DNA from: [Enterobacter] lignolyticus SCF1
GTDB lineage: Bacteria; Pseudomonadota; Gammaproteobacteria; Enterobacterales; Enterobacteriaceae
DNA: 64,000 nt
Reading direction: 5' to 3'
Assembly: GCF_000164865.1 (NCBI RefSeq)
Contig: NC_014618.1
Coordinates: 2,418,001-2,482,000, forward strand
Under the pieces are notes generated by a model that saw nothing but the letters and a program-made list of their open reading frames with translations, did not search any database and had not been told where the DNA came from. The translations under genes and the position numbers were made by a program. Positions 36,615 through 43,424 of this stretch are shown here, piece by piece (position 1 is the stretch's first letter; each line of letters opens with the position of its first letter).

Positions 36615-36659
36615 ACTACCATACAAGTATAATGATCACGAAATGACCTGCAGATCACA
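36615..36659. promoter_or_regulatory. rspA/ABC divergent control region
   Basis: Contains ACTACCATACAAG (36615-36627), an exact copy of the element upstream of ydfI, and TGACCTGCAGATCACA (36644-36659), whose right half AGATCACA equals the CRP consensus while the left half is poor. The first is a candidate YdfH site; CRP control is a weak suggestion. Confidence 0.45.
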
Positions 36660-36804
36660 AAAAAGCAGAAGGACGTGCAAAATATCCGCTGTCAGTGAAA
36701 AAGGATGCGCTTCGTTGATGGAAGATACGCGGCGTTTAATTATGCTGAGTAATAATCTGCGCATCTGCAATCAGTCTGACCTTTTGTACATAAAGGGACG
36801 TTTT

Positions 36805-38544
36805 ATGAATTTGCATTTTGCGGTGAATACCGCTTACCGGCATCTGAAGCCTAATCGCTGGGATATCGTCGCTTTCCCGCTCATTATTTGCCTGATTGCC
36901 ATGATGGTGACGGGATTTAACCAGACCATGATGCCCATCGTCAGTCTGAAAACACAGACCATCTCCCTGGATCCCGCCAACCTGCCTGAATACGCCCTGC
37001 GTACCACGCTGCGTATGCTGGTTGCGATGATCGCCGCCCTGCTGTTCACCCTGGTTTATGGTACGCTGGCCGCCAGAAGCCGTCGGGCGGAAAAAATCCT
37101 GATCCCGATTCTCGATATCCTGCAATCCGTCCCGGTGCTGGGCTATATCTCTTTCACCGTTACGTTCTTTATCGCCCTTTTCCCTGGACGGGTGCTGGGG
37201 GTTGAGCTGGCCGCTATCTTCGCCATTTTTACCAGCCAGGCGTGGAACATGACCTTCAGTTTTTATCAGTCGCTGCGTACGGTGCCGCGCGATCTGGTGG
37301 AGGTGTCGCGCGGTTTTCACCTGACGCCGTGGCAGCGCTTCTGGAAGCTTGACGTTCCCTTCGCCATGCCGGGGCTCATCTGGAATATGATGATGTCGAT
37401 GTCCGGCGGCTGGTTTTTCATTGTGGCTTCCGAAGCCATTACCGTGGGGAATAATACCTTCACGCTTCCCGGTATCGGCGCCTACCTCGCCCAGGCGATT
37501 TTAAGCAAAAATATGCATGCGATCGGCTGGGTGCTGCTGGCAATGACGCTGGTGATTCTGGCCTACGATCAGCTGCTGTTCCGCCCGCTGGTGGCCTGGG
37601 CCGACAAATTTCGTATGGAAAATACCCGCTCAGGCAGCGCGCCAACCTCATGGGTGCTGAACCTGATACGCCGTACGCGCCTGATTCACCGCCTGCTGTC
37701 GCCGTTTGGCTTCCTGCTGTCGGGAATGGCGCGTATCCCGCTGCACGTTCCTCTCCCGCACTGGGGAGCGGCCAGCCCGCGCTCCGCCCGGCGGCTTTCG
37801 CGGGTCGTCGACATCCTCTGGGGAACGCTGGTCATCCTGCTGGCGCTGTATGTCGCCTGGCGCGTCATTAGCTACGTGAGCGCCGGCGTTTCGCTCAGCG
37901 AGGTCGGCCACGTCTTTCTGCTCGGTTTTGCCACGCTGCTGCGCGTCTCCGTGCTGATTCTGATCTCATCGCTGGTCTGGGTTCCCCTTGGCGTGATGAT
38001 CGGCATGCGCCCTGCGCTGGCGGGAAAAATACAGCCGATCGCGCAATTTCTTGCCGCGTTCCCGGCAAACCTGCTGTTTCCGATTTTTGTCATTACCATC
38101 GTGCACTTTCAGCTGAACCCGAACATCTGGCTATCGCCGCTGATCGTGCTGGGTACCCAGTGGTACATCCTGTTTAACGTGGTTGCCGGAACGTCGGCCA
38201 TACCGAATGACTACCGGGAGGCTGCCGCGAATTTTCATATTCGTGGCTGGCAGTGGTGGCGTGAGGTGATGCTGCCGGGGATTTTCCCCTACTACATTAC
38301 TGGCGCCATCACCGCGTCCGGCGGCGCATGGAACGCCAGCATCGTGGCGGAGTTTGTGCAATGGGGCGATACTCAGCTCACCGCCTACGGGATAGGCGCC
38401 TACATTGCCAAAACCACCGCGGCGGGAGATTTTCCGAAGATAATCCTCGGCGTCGCGGTCATGTCCTTGTTCGTCACCTTATTCAACCGTCTGCTGTGGC
38501 GGCCGCTGTACGCCTATGCAGAATCCAGATTCCGCATTGATTAA
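36805..38544 (+). CDS. ABC transporter permease, two fused domains
   Basis: A 579-residue permease holding two NitT/TauT-type membrane domains in one chain: one at about 75-265 and one at about 370-575, each with six or so helices and the EAA loop (first: V-E-V-S-R-G-F-H-L-T-P-W-Q-R-F-W-K-L-D-V-P; second: R-E-A-A-A-N-F-H-I-R-G-W-Q-W-W-R-E-V). A fused permease makes a pseudo-dimer for one ATPase pair. AGGGACG precedes the ATG at 36805; the longer open frame upstream crosses the promoter region. The ATPase gene follows by 13 bases; no binding-protein gene is adjacent. Confidence 0.88.
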   Translation: MNLHFAVNTAYRHLKPNRWDIVAFPLIICLIAMMVTGFNQTMMPIVSLKTQTISLDPANLPEYALRTTLRMLVAMIAALLFTLVYGTLAARSRRAEKILIPILDILQSVPVLGYISFTVTFFIALFPGRVLGVELAAIFAIFTSQAWNMTFSFYQSLRTVPRDLVEVSRGFHLTPWQRFWKLDVPFAMPGLIWNMMMSMSGGWFFIVASEAITVGNNTFTLPGIGAYLAQAILSKNMHAIGWVLLAMTLVILAYDQLLFRPLVAWADKFRMENTRSGSAPTSWVLNLIRRTRLIHRLLSPFGFLLSGMARIPLHVPLPHWGAASPRSARRLSRVVDILWGTLVILLALYVAWRVISYVSAGVSLSEVGHVFLLGFATLLRVSVLILISSLVWVPLGVMIGMRPALAGKIQPIAQFLAAFPANLLFPIFVITIVHFQLNPNIWLSPLIVLGTQWYILFNVVAGTSAIPNDYREAAANFHIRGWQWWREVMLPGIFPYYITGAITASGGAWNASIVAEFVQWGDTQLTAYGIGAYIAKTTAAGDFPKIILGVAVMSLFVTLFNRLLWRPLYAYAESRFRID

Positions 38545-38557
38545 CAAAGGATTCCCC

Positions 38558-39880
38558 ATGCAAGATCAACCTGCAGTACAGGGCCACTCGCCGCAGACCC
38601 ATAACGAGATTCTGGCCGTGCGCGGGGTATGCCACGGATTTGATAAAGCGCATGACGAAAGGATGATTCTGGATAACGTCAACCTGACGCTGCGTGAAGG
38701 CGAAATCGTCGGGCTGCTCGGCCGTTCGGGTTCAGGGAAGTCAACGCTGTTGCGCATTGTTGCCGGGCTTATCGCCCCAACCTCTGGCGAGGTGCAGTTC
38801 CAGGGCGCTGCGGTTAACGGTCCCGCGAAAGGCATTTCCATGGTGTTTCAGACCTTCGCGCTGTTTCCCTGGCTGACGGTGCTGCAAAATGTGGAGGCGG
38901 GCCTGGAAGCGTTGGGCGTCGCCGCTGCGGAACGCCGCACCCGGGCGCTGGCGGCGATAGACCTGATCGGGCTTGATGGTTTTGAAAACGCCTATCCGCG
39001 CGAGCTTTCCGGCGGCATGCGCCAGCGGGTCGGTTTTGCCCGCGCGCTGGTGGTTGATCCCGCGCTTCTGCTGATGGATGAGCCCTTTTCTGCTCTGGAT
39101 GTACTCACGGCGGAAACCCTGCGTACCGACCTGCTAGACCTGTGGAACGAAAGCAGAATGCCGATTAAATCGGTGCTGATCGTCACGCATAACATCGAGG
39201 AAGCGGTGTTTATGTGCGACCGTATTCTGGTGCTGTCATCGAATCCCGGCAAGGTCGTCACAGAAATCAAGGTGCCTTTCCCTCATCCCCGCAACCGTCT
39301 GGCCCCCGCCTTCCGCCAGCTGGTGGATGACGTTTATGCGCGCATGACCGCGCGTCCGGTGAGCGGACCGCTGCGAAAAGGCCTCAAACCCGGCGCCGCG
39401 CTGCCGCATGTGTCCACCAACCTGATTGCCGGTCTTATCGAAACGCTGTCCGCCGCGCCCTACCACGGACGCGCGGATATGCCGGACATTGCCCATTCCC
39501 TGCATCTTGAGGTTGACGATCTGTTCCCTATCGCCGAAGTGCTGCAGTTTCTCGGCTTTGCGGATATCCGCGAAGGGGATATTTTCCTGACGCCGCAGGC
39601 CCGGGTATTTGCCGAATCCGACACCCAGGCCCGTAAGGTCATGTTTGCCGACCACCTGCTGCGCTATGTCCCGCTGGCGGCGCTTATCAAAAACGTTCTG
39701 GACGAGCGCGCCGATCACCGCGCGCCCAGAGTGCGCTTTGAACAGGAGCTGGAGGATACGCTCGCGAATATCGCCGCAACAGAGACGCTGGATACCGTCA
39801 TTAACTGGGGCCGCTATGCCGAGATATTTTCATATAACGACCAGACGGAAATATTCAGCCTCGAAGACGTGGAGTTCTAA
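38558..39880 (+). CDS. ABC transporter ATPase with C-terminal regulatory domain
   Basis: A 440-residue protein. ABC ATPase domain at about 20-245: Walker A G-R-S-G-S-G-K-S-T, Q-loop F-Q-T-F-A, signature L-S-G-G-M-R-Q-R, Walker B L-L-L-M-D-E-P-F, H-loop V-T-H-N. The residues 270-440 form a second domain seen in nitrate/sulfonate-type ATPases (AAA-associated C-terminal domain), with a winged-helix-like pattern. It powers the fused permease. The substrate is unknown. Confidence 0.88.
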   Translation: MQDQPAVQGHSPQTHNEILAVRGVCHGFDKAHDERMILDNVNLTLREGEIVGLLGRSGSGKSTLLRIVAGLIAPTSGEVQFQGAAVNGPAKGISMVFQTFALFPWLTVLQNVEAGLEALGVAAAERRTRALAAIDLIGLDGFENAYPRELSGGMRQRVGFARALVVDPALLLMDEPFSALDVLTAETLRTDLLDLWNESRMPIKSVLIVTHNIEEAVFMCDRILVLSSNPGKVVTEIKVPFPHPRNRLAPAFRQLVDDVYARMTARPVSGPLRKGLKPGAALPHVSTNLIAGLIETLSAAPYHGRADMPDIAHSLHLEVDDLFPIAEVLQFLGFADIREGDIFLTPQARVFAESDTQARKVMFADHLLRYVPLAALIKNVLDERADHRAPRVRFEQELEDTLANIAATETLDTVINWGRYAEIFSYNDQTEIFSLEDVEF

Positions 39881-39905
39881 ACCGGGTTACGGCTGGCGGC
39901 CGTCG

Positions 39906-40238
39906 CTACGCGCGTCCCCAGCCTGCCACGATAATCAGCATGCCACACAGCGCAATCGCGGCGCCCGCCCAGTCAGTGCCGCTCAGGCGAACGCCGTCGA
40001 CATAGCGCAGCCACAGCAGCGCCGTCATCACATACACCCCGCCGTAGGCGGCATACACCCGCCCACTGGCCGCCGGATGCAGCGTCAGCAGCCAGACAAA
40101 CAGCGCCAGCGCAACCCCCGCCGGCAGCAGCAGCCAGGCGCTGGCGTCCCGTTTCAGCCAGAGCCAGGGGAGATAGCAGCCGAGGATTTCGCAGATAGCC
40201 GTCGCAAAAAACAGCAGGGTCGTTTTGAATATAAACAA
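39906..40238 (-). CDS. ynfA: UPF0060 membrane protein YnfA
   Basis: A 110-residue, four-helix inner-membrane protein of the YnfA family (SMR-like drug efflux), close to E. coli YnfA (108): A-T-A-I-C-E-I-L-G-C-Y-L-P-W-L-W-L-K and H-P-A-A-S-G-R-V-Y-A-A-Y-G-G-V-Y. No ATG fits the N-terminus; a TTG at 40238 is the likely start. It is convergent with the ABC ATPase gene. Confidence 0.92.
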   Translation of the reverse strand: MFIFKTTLLFFATAICEILGCYLPWLWLKRDASAWLLLPAGVALALFVWLLTLHPAASGRVYAAYGGVYVMTALLWLRYVDGVRLSGTDWAGAAIALCGMLIIVAGWGRA

Positions 40239-40340
40239 AATTAAATCGCTCTCCGGGGGCCAGGGGCTTAAGGATAAATTAATATTAAATGGTGAAGAAT
40301 CTCTTTTTGTATTCGTATTCTCATGTCGGAGGAAAATACA

Positions 40341-40556
40341 GTGAGTCTCGACAGAATGGCGAAAGTGGTGCTACGACGTCAGGGTATCGGCGTCAAAGAG
40401 AAGGTGGTTCGGTTCCGGGGCGCCACCCTGGTATTTCGCTTTAACCAGCAGGGTTACGACATCCTCATCAACGGTAAAAAAGTGCACGAAGTCAAAACCA
40501 CTGATATCAACGAAGCCGTTCGTATCTACAAAACCACTCTTAGCAGCGCCTGCTGA
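40341..40556 (+). CDS. small basic protein, unknown
   Basis: A 71-residue protein that I do not recognise. A strong GGAGGA site seven bases before a GTG at 40341 decides the start; an ATG 18 bases upstream would place the site inside the gene. The product is basic, has no signal peptide or membrane segment, and alternates charged and hydrophobic residues (V-V-R-F-R-G-A-T-L-V-F-R-F, then I-L-I-N-G-K-K-V-H-E-V), suggesting a small beta-rich fold with a C-terminal helix. It lies divergent from ynfA and upstream of ynfB. Confidence 0.65.
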   Translation: MSLDRMAKVVLRRQGIGVKEKVVRFRGATLVFRFNQQGYDILINGKKVHEVKTTDINEAVRIYKTTLSSAC

Positions 40557-40699
40557 TCCCCGCCATCGCGCCTTTTTGGTTGAAATCGGGTTTAGTTTCC
40601 CCGGGCAATAATACCCGTTTGCCAAGTATGCCGTACCGGTGAGTTGTAGTAGACTCTGCCGTGGGTTTACCGTATTTCATCACCCAAAAGGAAACAACA

Positions 40700-41041
40700 A
40701 TGAAAGTGACTTTTAGCAAACGCCTGTGTCTGACGGCAATGCTAACACTGGGTGCCATCGCGTACACGGCCTCTGCGTCCGCAGAGACCAGCAAGCTGGT
40801 TATCGAATCGGGCGACAGCGCCCAGAGTCGCCAGAATGCCTCGATGGACAAGGAGCAGTGGAACGATACCCGCGCATTACGCCAGAAGGTCAACACGCGT
40901 GCCGAGAAAGAGTGGGATAAGCACGACGCGGCCTTTGACTCTCGCGACAAATGCGAGCAAAGCGCCAACCTCAACGCGTACTGGGAGCCAAACACCCTGC
41001 GCTGCCTCGACCGTCGCACCGGTCGCCCGCTTGCCCCCTGA
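40700..41041 (+). CDS. ynfB: UPF0482 periplasmic protein YnfB
   Basis: A 113-residue exported protein with signal peptide 1-28 (A-S-A-S-A cleavage) and the YnfB core S-M-D-K-E-Q-W-N-D-T-R-A-L-R-Q-K-V-N and C-L-D-R-R-T-G-R. Length equals E. coli YnfB. Two cysteines (C-E-Q-S-A-N and T-L-R-C-L) could form a disulphide. Function unknown. AAAAGGAAACAACA precedes the ATG. Confidence 0.92.
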   Translation: MKVTFSKRLCLTAMLTLGAIAYTASASAETSKLVIESGDSAQSRQNASMDKEQWNDTRALRQKVNTRAEKEWDKHDAAFDSRDKCEQSANLNAYWEPNTLRCLDRRTGRPLAP

Positions 41042-41045
41042 TATC

Positions 41046-41067
41046 AAAGGGCGTTCCAGCGCCCTTT
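41046..41067 (+). terminator. hairpin between ynfB and speG
   Basis: AAAGGGCG/CGCCCTTT stem directly after the ynfB stop; the T-run is only three, so partial termination is likely, leaving speG partly dependent on ynfB transcription. Confidence 0.5.
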
Positions 41068-41093
41068 CCGCTTCCCCTTAATAAGGATCCCCC

Positions 41094-41654
41094 ATGGCCA
41101 ACGCTTATACCGTTAAGCTGCGCCCACTGGAGCGCGAAGATCTCCGTTTTGTTCACCAGCTTGATAACAACGCCAGCGTGATGCGCTACTGGTTTGAAGA
41201 ACCCTACGAGGCGTTTGTCGAACTTTCCGATCTCTATGACAAGCACATTCACGATCAGAGCGAGCGTCGCTTTGTCGTAGAGTGCGACGGCGAGAAAGCC
41301 GGGCTGGTCGAACTGGTCGAAATTAACCATGTCCACCGGCGTGCGGAATTTCAGATAATCATCTCCCCCGAGCATCAGGGGAAAGGCCTTGCCTCGAAGG
41401 CCGCGCGGCTGGCGATGGATTACGGCTTTACCGTTCTCAACCTGTACAAACTCTACCTGATTGTCGACAGGGACAACGAGAAGGCGATTCATATCTATCG
41501 CAAGCTGGGGTTCCAGGTAGAGGGAGAGCTCATCCATGAGTTCTTCATCAACGGCGAATACCGCAATGCTATCCGTATGTGCCTGTTCCAGCACCAGTAT
41601 CTGGCGGAACACCGTCCCGCCAGTCACGCCATGCTGAAACCCACGGCTCAGTAG
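41094..41654 (+). CDS. speG: spermidine N1-acetyltransferase SpeG
   Basis: GNAT enzyme of 186 residues, same length as E. coli SpeG, which acetylates spermidine and spermine in the cytoplasm to limit polyamine toxicity. Motifs: Q-I-I-I-S-P-E-H-Q-G-K-G-L-A (acetyl-CoA pyrophosphate loop, about 82-95) and Y-R-K-L-G-F-Q-V-E-G-E-L (about 137-148). The allosteric N-terminal spermine-site residues (L-D-N-N-A-S-V-M-R-Y-W-F-E-E) are present. Its end overlaps the ynfC stop by seven bases, convergent. Confidence 0.95.
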   Translation: MANAYTVKLRPLEREDLRFVHQLDNNASVMRYWFEEPYEAFVELSDLYDKHIHDQSERRFVVECDGEKAGLVELVEINHVHRRAEFQIIISPEHQGKGLASKAARLAMDYGFTVLNLYKLYLIVDRDNEKAIHIYRKLGFQVEGELIHEFFINGEYRNAIRMCLFQHQYLAEHRPASHAMLKPTAQ

Positions 41655-42358
41655 TATTCGATGTCGTTTTTGACGGCGTAATGCTGCGTTACCGCCGGCG
41701 TTACGCTGTCATCCACCATCTCCAGCTTGCAGCTGACGGGGTTATCGTGTTTGTCGTACTCGCAGGTCTGCGTCACTTTACCCAGGGTTTTGTCGTTCAG
41801 GCTGCTGACGGCGGTGTAGTCCATTTTTTTACGCACATCGTGACCCGGCGTCATAACGATACTCAGCGTATCGCCATCCACCACCGAGGTTTTGCCCAGC
41901 GGATAGCCTTCGGCGTCATAGCGATAGGTCACCTTCAGCGTCTTGCTGTGAGAGGCCACCACGAATCCGTTGTCGTCGGTGTCCCAGGTAATTCCGGCGG
42001 AAGGTAGCGCCGCCAGCTGGCATTTTCCCTGCAGCAAAATGCGTTTTTCCTGCGTTCTGCCGTCAAGGTAGTAGTTCGCATCCAGCACCAGCAGCGCACC
42101 GGTGTTATTTTCAAGATCGTGCATCTCTATCTGGTCGAAACAGCCTTCGGCGGATACCTTCGCGCTGACCCGTTTGGTCTCTTTGCCCTGCTCGTTGACC
42201 AGCGTCTGGGTGAAGCTTTTCACCGGCCCGCGCAGGGGATCAAAATCAAACTCATTTGAAAAGCTCGCCATCTCAGGCGTATAGGCGACCGGCGACGACG
42301 CGTTGTCGCACGCGGTCAGCAGCACCATCAGCGGGAGCACCAACAGCCGTTTTTTCAC
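41648..42358 (-). CDS. ynfC: UPF0257 lipoprotein YnfC
   Basis: A 236-residue lipoprotein, same length as E. coli YnfC. The lipobox L-L-T-A-C (Cys about residue 17) and the conserved start of the mature part Y-T-P-E-M-A-S-F-S-N-E-F-D-F-D-P-L-R-G-P-V-K are clear. The start is a GTG at 42358 with GGACGG just upstream; an ATG overlapping it is followed at once by a stop. Function unknown. Confidence 0.92.
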   Translation of the reverse strand: MKKRLLVLPLMVLLTACDNASSPVAYTPEMASFSNEFDFDPLRGPVKSFTQTLVNEQGKETKRVSAKVSAEGCFDQIEMHDLENNTGALLVLDANYYLDGRTQEKRILLQGKCQLAALPSAGITWDTDDNGFVVASHSKTLKVTYRYDAEGYPLGKTSVVDGDTLSIVMTPGHDVRKKMDYTAVSSLNDKTLGKVTQTCEYDKHDNPVSCKLEMVDDSVTPAVTQHYAVKNDIEYY

Positions 42359-42504
42359 ATTCCGTCCTTCACTGGGGATTTTCTCAATCATATTAGCAAA
42401 TACAGCAATTTACACTAAGTACGCGGGTCGCAAAGGAAAAAATGGGTACATTGAGGATACCTGACAACGTCAAGAATGGCGGGGATTGCTCCCCGCCAGC
42501 GCCC

Positions 42505-42660
42505 TTACTTAACAGATTCGTAAGCTGTGAAGGCAGTGACTTCCATCTGGCCGATCCGAATGCGTACCTCGCAGAGGTCTTTTCTCGTAACCAGCACCGC
42601 CATCACGACGGTAATACAGATGACGATCAGGGCGACGACCATCGCCTTGCGCTGCTTCAT
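42505..42660 (-). CDS. hok: Hok/Gef family type I toxin
   Basis: A 51-residue membrane toxin: basic start M-K-Q-R-K-A-M, one membrane helix (V-V-A-L-I-V-I-C-I-T-V-V-M-A-V-L-V), then T-R-K-D-L-C-E-V-R-I-R and E-V-T-A-F-T-A-Y-E, the HokD/RelF pattern. The periplasmic Cys and the full C-terminus are intact. A strong AAGGAG site precedes the ATG. When not silenced it depolarises the inner membrane. It lies within a full mok/sok arrangement between ynfC and ynfD. Confidence 0.93.
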   Translation of the reverse strand: MKQRKAMVVALIVICITVVMAVLVTRKDLCEVRIRIGQMEVTAFTAYESVK

Positions 42661-42718
42661 AGCCTGCTTCTCCTTGACCCAAAGGTCGGTAAGAGGCTAC
42701 TCTACATGTGTCGAGCAT
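42509..42718 (-). CDS. mok: Mok regulatory reading frame overlapping hok
   Basis: A 69-codon frame starting 58 bases before hok and overlapping it in another frame. Its leader part S-Y-R-P-L-G-Q-G-E-A-G lies over the hok ribosome site, as in plasmid R1 mok. In hok systems translation of mok is required for hok translation and is the direct target of Sok. Assignment rests on position and on similarity of the nucleotide leader, not on protein function. Confidence 0.7.
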   Translation of the reverse strand: MLDTCRVASYRPLGQGEAGYEAAQGDGRRPDRHLYYRRDGGAGYEKRPLRGTHSDRPDGSHCLHSLRIC

Positions 42719-42760
42719 ATAGGGGCCTCAAGTTGATGTTAAAGTCACTTGGGGCTTTTA
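42710..42760 (+). ncRNA. sok: Sok antisense RNA
   Basis: On the strand opposite mok: -35 TTGACC (42674) and -10 TACTCT (42698) with 18-base spacing, an RNA start near 42710, then a terminator stem GGCCTCAAGT/ACTTGGGGC ending in four T at 42759. It covers the mok start. The AAGAGGCTA sequence in its promoter is that of the R1 sok promoter. The RNA would be about 50 bases and block mok/hok translation. Confidence 0.75.
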
Positions 42761-43042
42761 TCTATCTGCCTTTCGGTCATACCTGAGACAGTTAGCCTCA
42801 AGCACCCGCCGCGATTTTACACTCTGCCCGTAACCCCATGTATTTATTTTTCTATCCGTTTTCATAGCCATGCTGATATTTTCCCCCTGCCTTCTGCGCG
42901 CGATCGCCGCGCATGAAAAGCGCGTCGGGAAACGCGCATTTTTAAGAAATTTCAGAAAGTTAAATGCAAAGACAGAGACTTACACTATTAATGCTATGCT
43001 TTTATCTCTACTCTGCGAAAAGGAAATGCTAAGGAGATGCTT
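42761..43042. other. hok mRNA leader and ynfD upstream region
   Basis: On the minus strand the segment GTGCTTGAGGCTAACTGTC (about 42787-42805) resembles the 5' end of hok mRNA, so the hok transcript would start near 42805-42810. The rest, up to ynfD, is AT-rich and holds no other gene. Confidence 0.45.
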
Positions 43043-43297
43043 ATGAACAAGACGCGCTGGCTGTTAGCCCTTCTGCTTGCAGGCGCCATGCCCGCCCTCG
43101 CGGCGCCGGATTCCTGTGAGCGGGTAAAGGATGAAATTCAGCAGAAAATCATCAATAACGGCGTGCCGGAGTCCGGATTTACGCTGGAGATTGTGCCTAA
43201 CGATCAGGCCGATCGTGCGGATGCCCAGGTCGTCGGCCATTGCGCCAACGATACCTTCAAGATTATTTATACCCGTACTGACGGCGATCAGCAGTAA
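43043..43297 (+). CDS. ynfD: DUF1161 periplasmic protein YnfD
   Basis: An 84-residue exported protein: signal peptide 1-20 (A-L-A-A-P) and the DUF1161 core C-E-R-V-K-D-E-I-Q-Q-K-I-I-N-N-G-V-P-E-S-G-F and V-V-G-H-C, with two cysteines likely in a disulphide. It matches the gene following speG/ynfC in E. coli. AAGGAG six bases upstream decides the start at 43043 over an ATG six bases earlier. Function unknown. Confidence 0.85.
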   Translation: MNKTRWLLALLLAGAMPALAAPDSCERVKDEIQQKIINNGVPESGFTLEIVPNDQADRADAQVVGHCANDTFKIIYTRTDGDQQ

Positions 43298-43312
43298 CGC
43301 CTTTCAGATGAA

Positions 43313-43347
43313 AGATATTATCCCTGATTTGACCAGGGATAATATCT
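43313..43347. terminator. 14-pair hairpin after ynfD
   Basis: A perfect AGATATTATCCCTG/CAGGGATAATATCT stem with a seven-base loop, 15 bases after the ynfD stop. There is no T-run, so Rho-independent termination is doubtful; it lies in the upstream region of ynfE and could also be a regulatory palindrome. Confidence 0.5.
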
Positions 43348-43424
43348 CGCGCCCTCTGTGCCAGTAACATCACTCCACCATTACCCTGGCGTCCGCCGGG
43401 CATTTAACATGGCTGGAGTGCACA

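Noticed and set aside
36644..36659. CRP site in the rspA/ABC intergenic region
   Set aside because: Only the right half matches the consensus; mentioned inside the control-region entry but not claimed alone.
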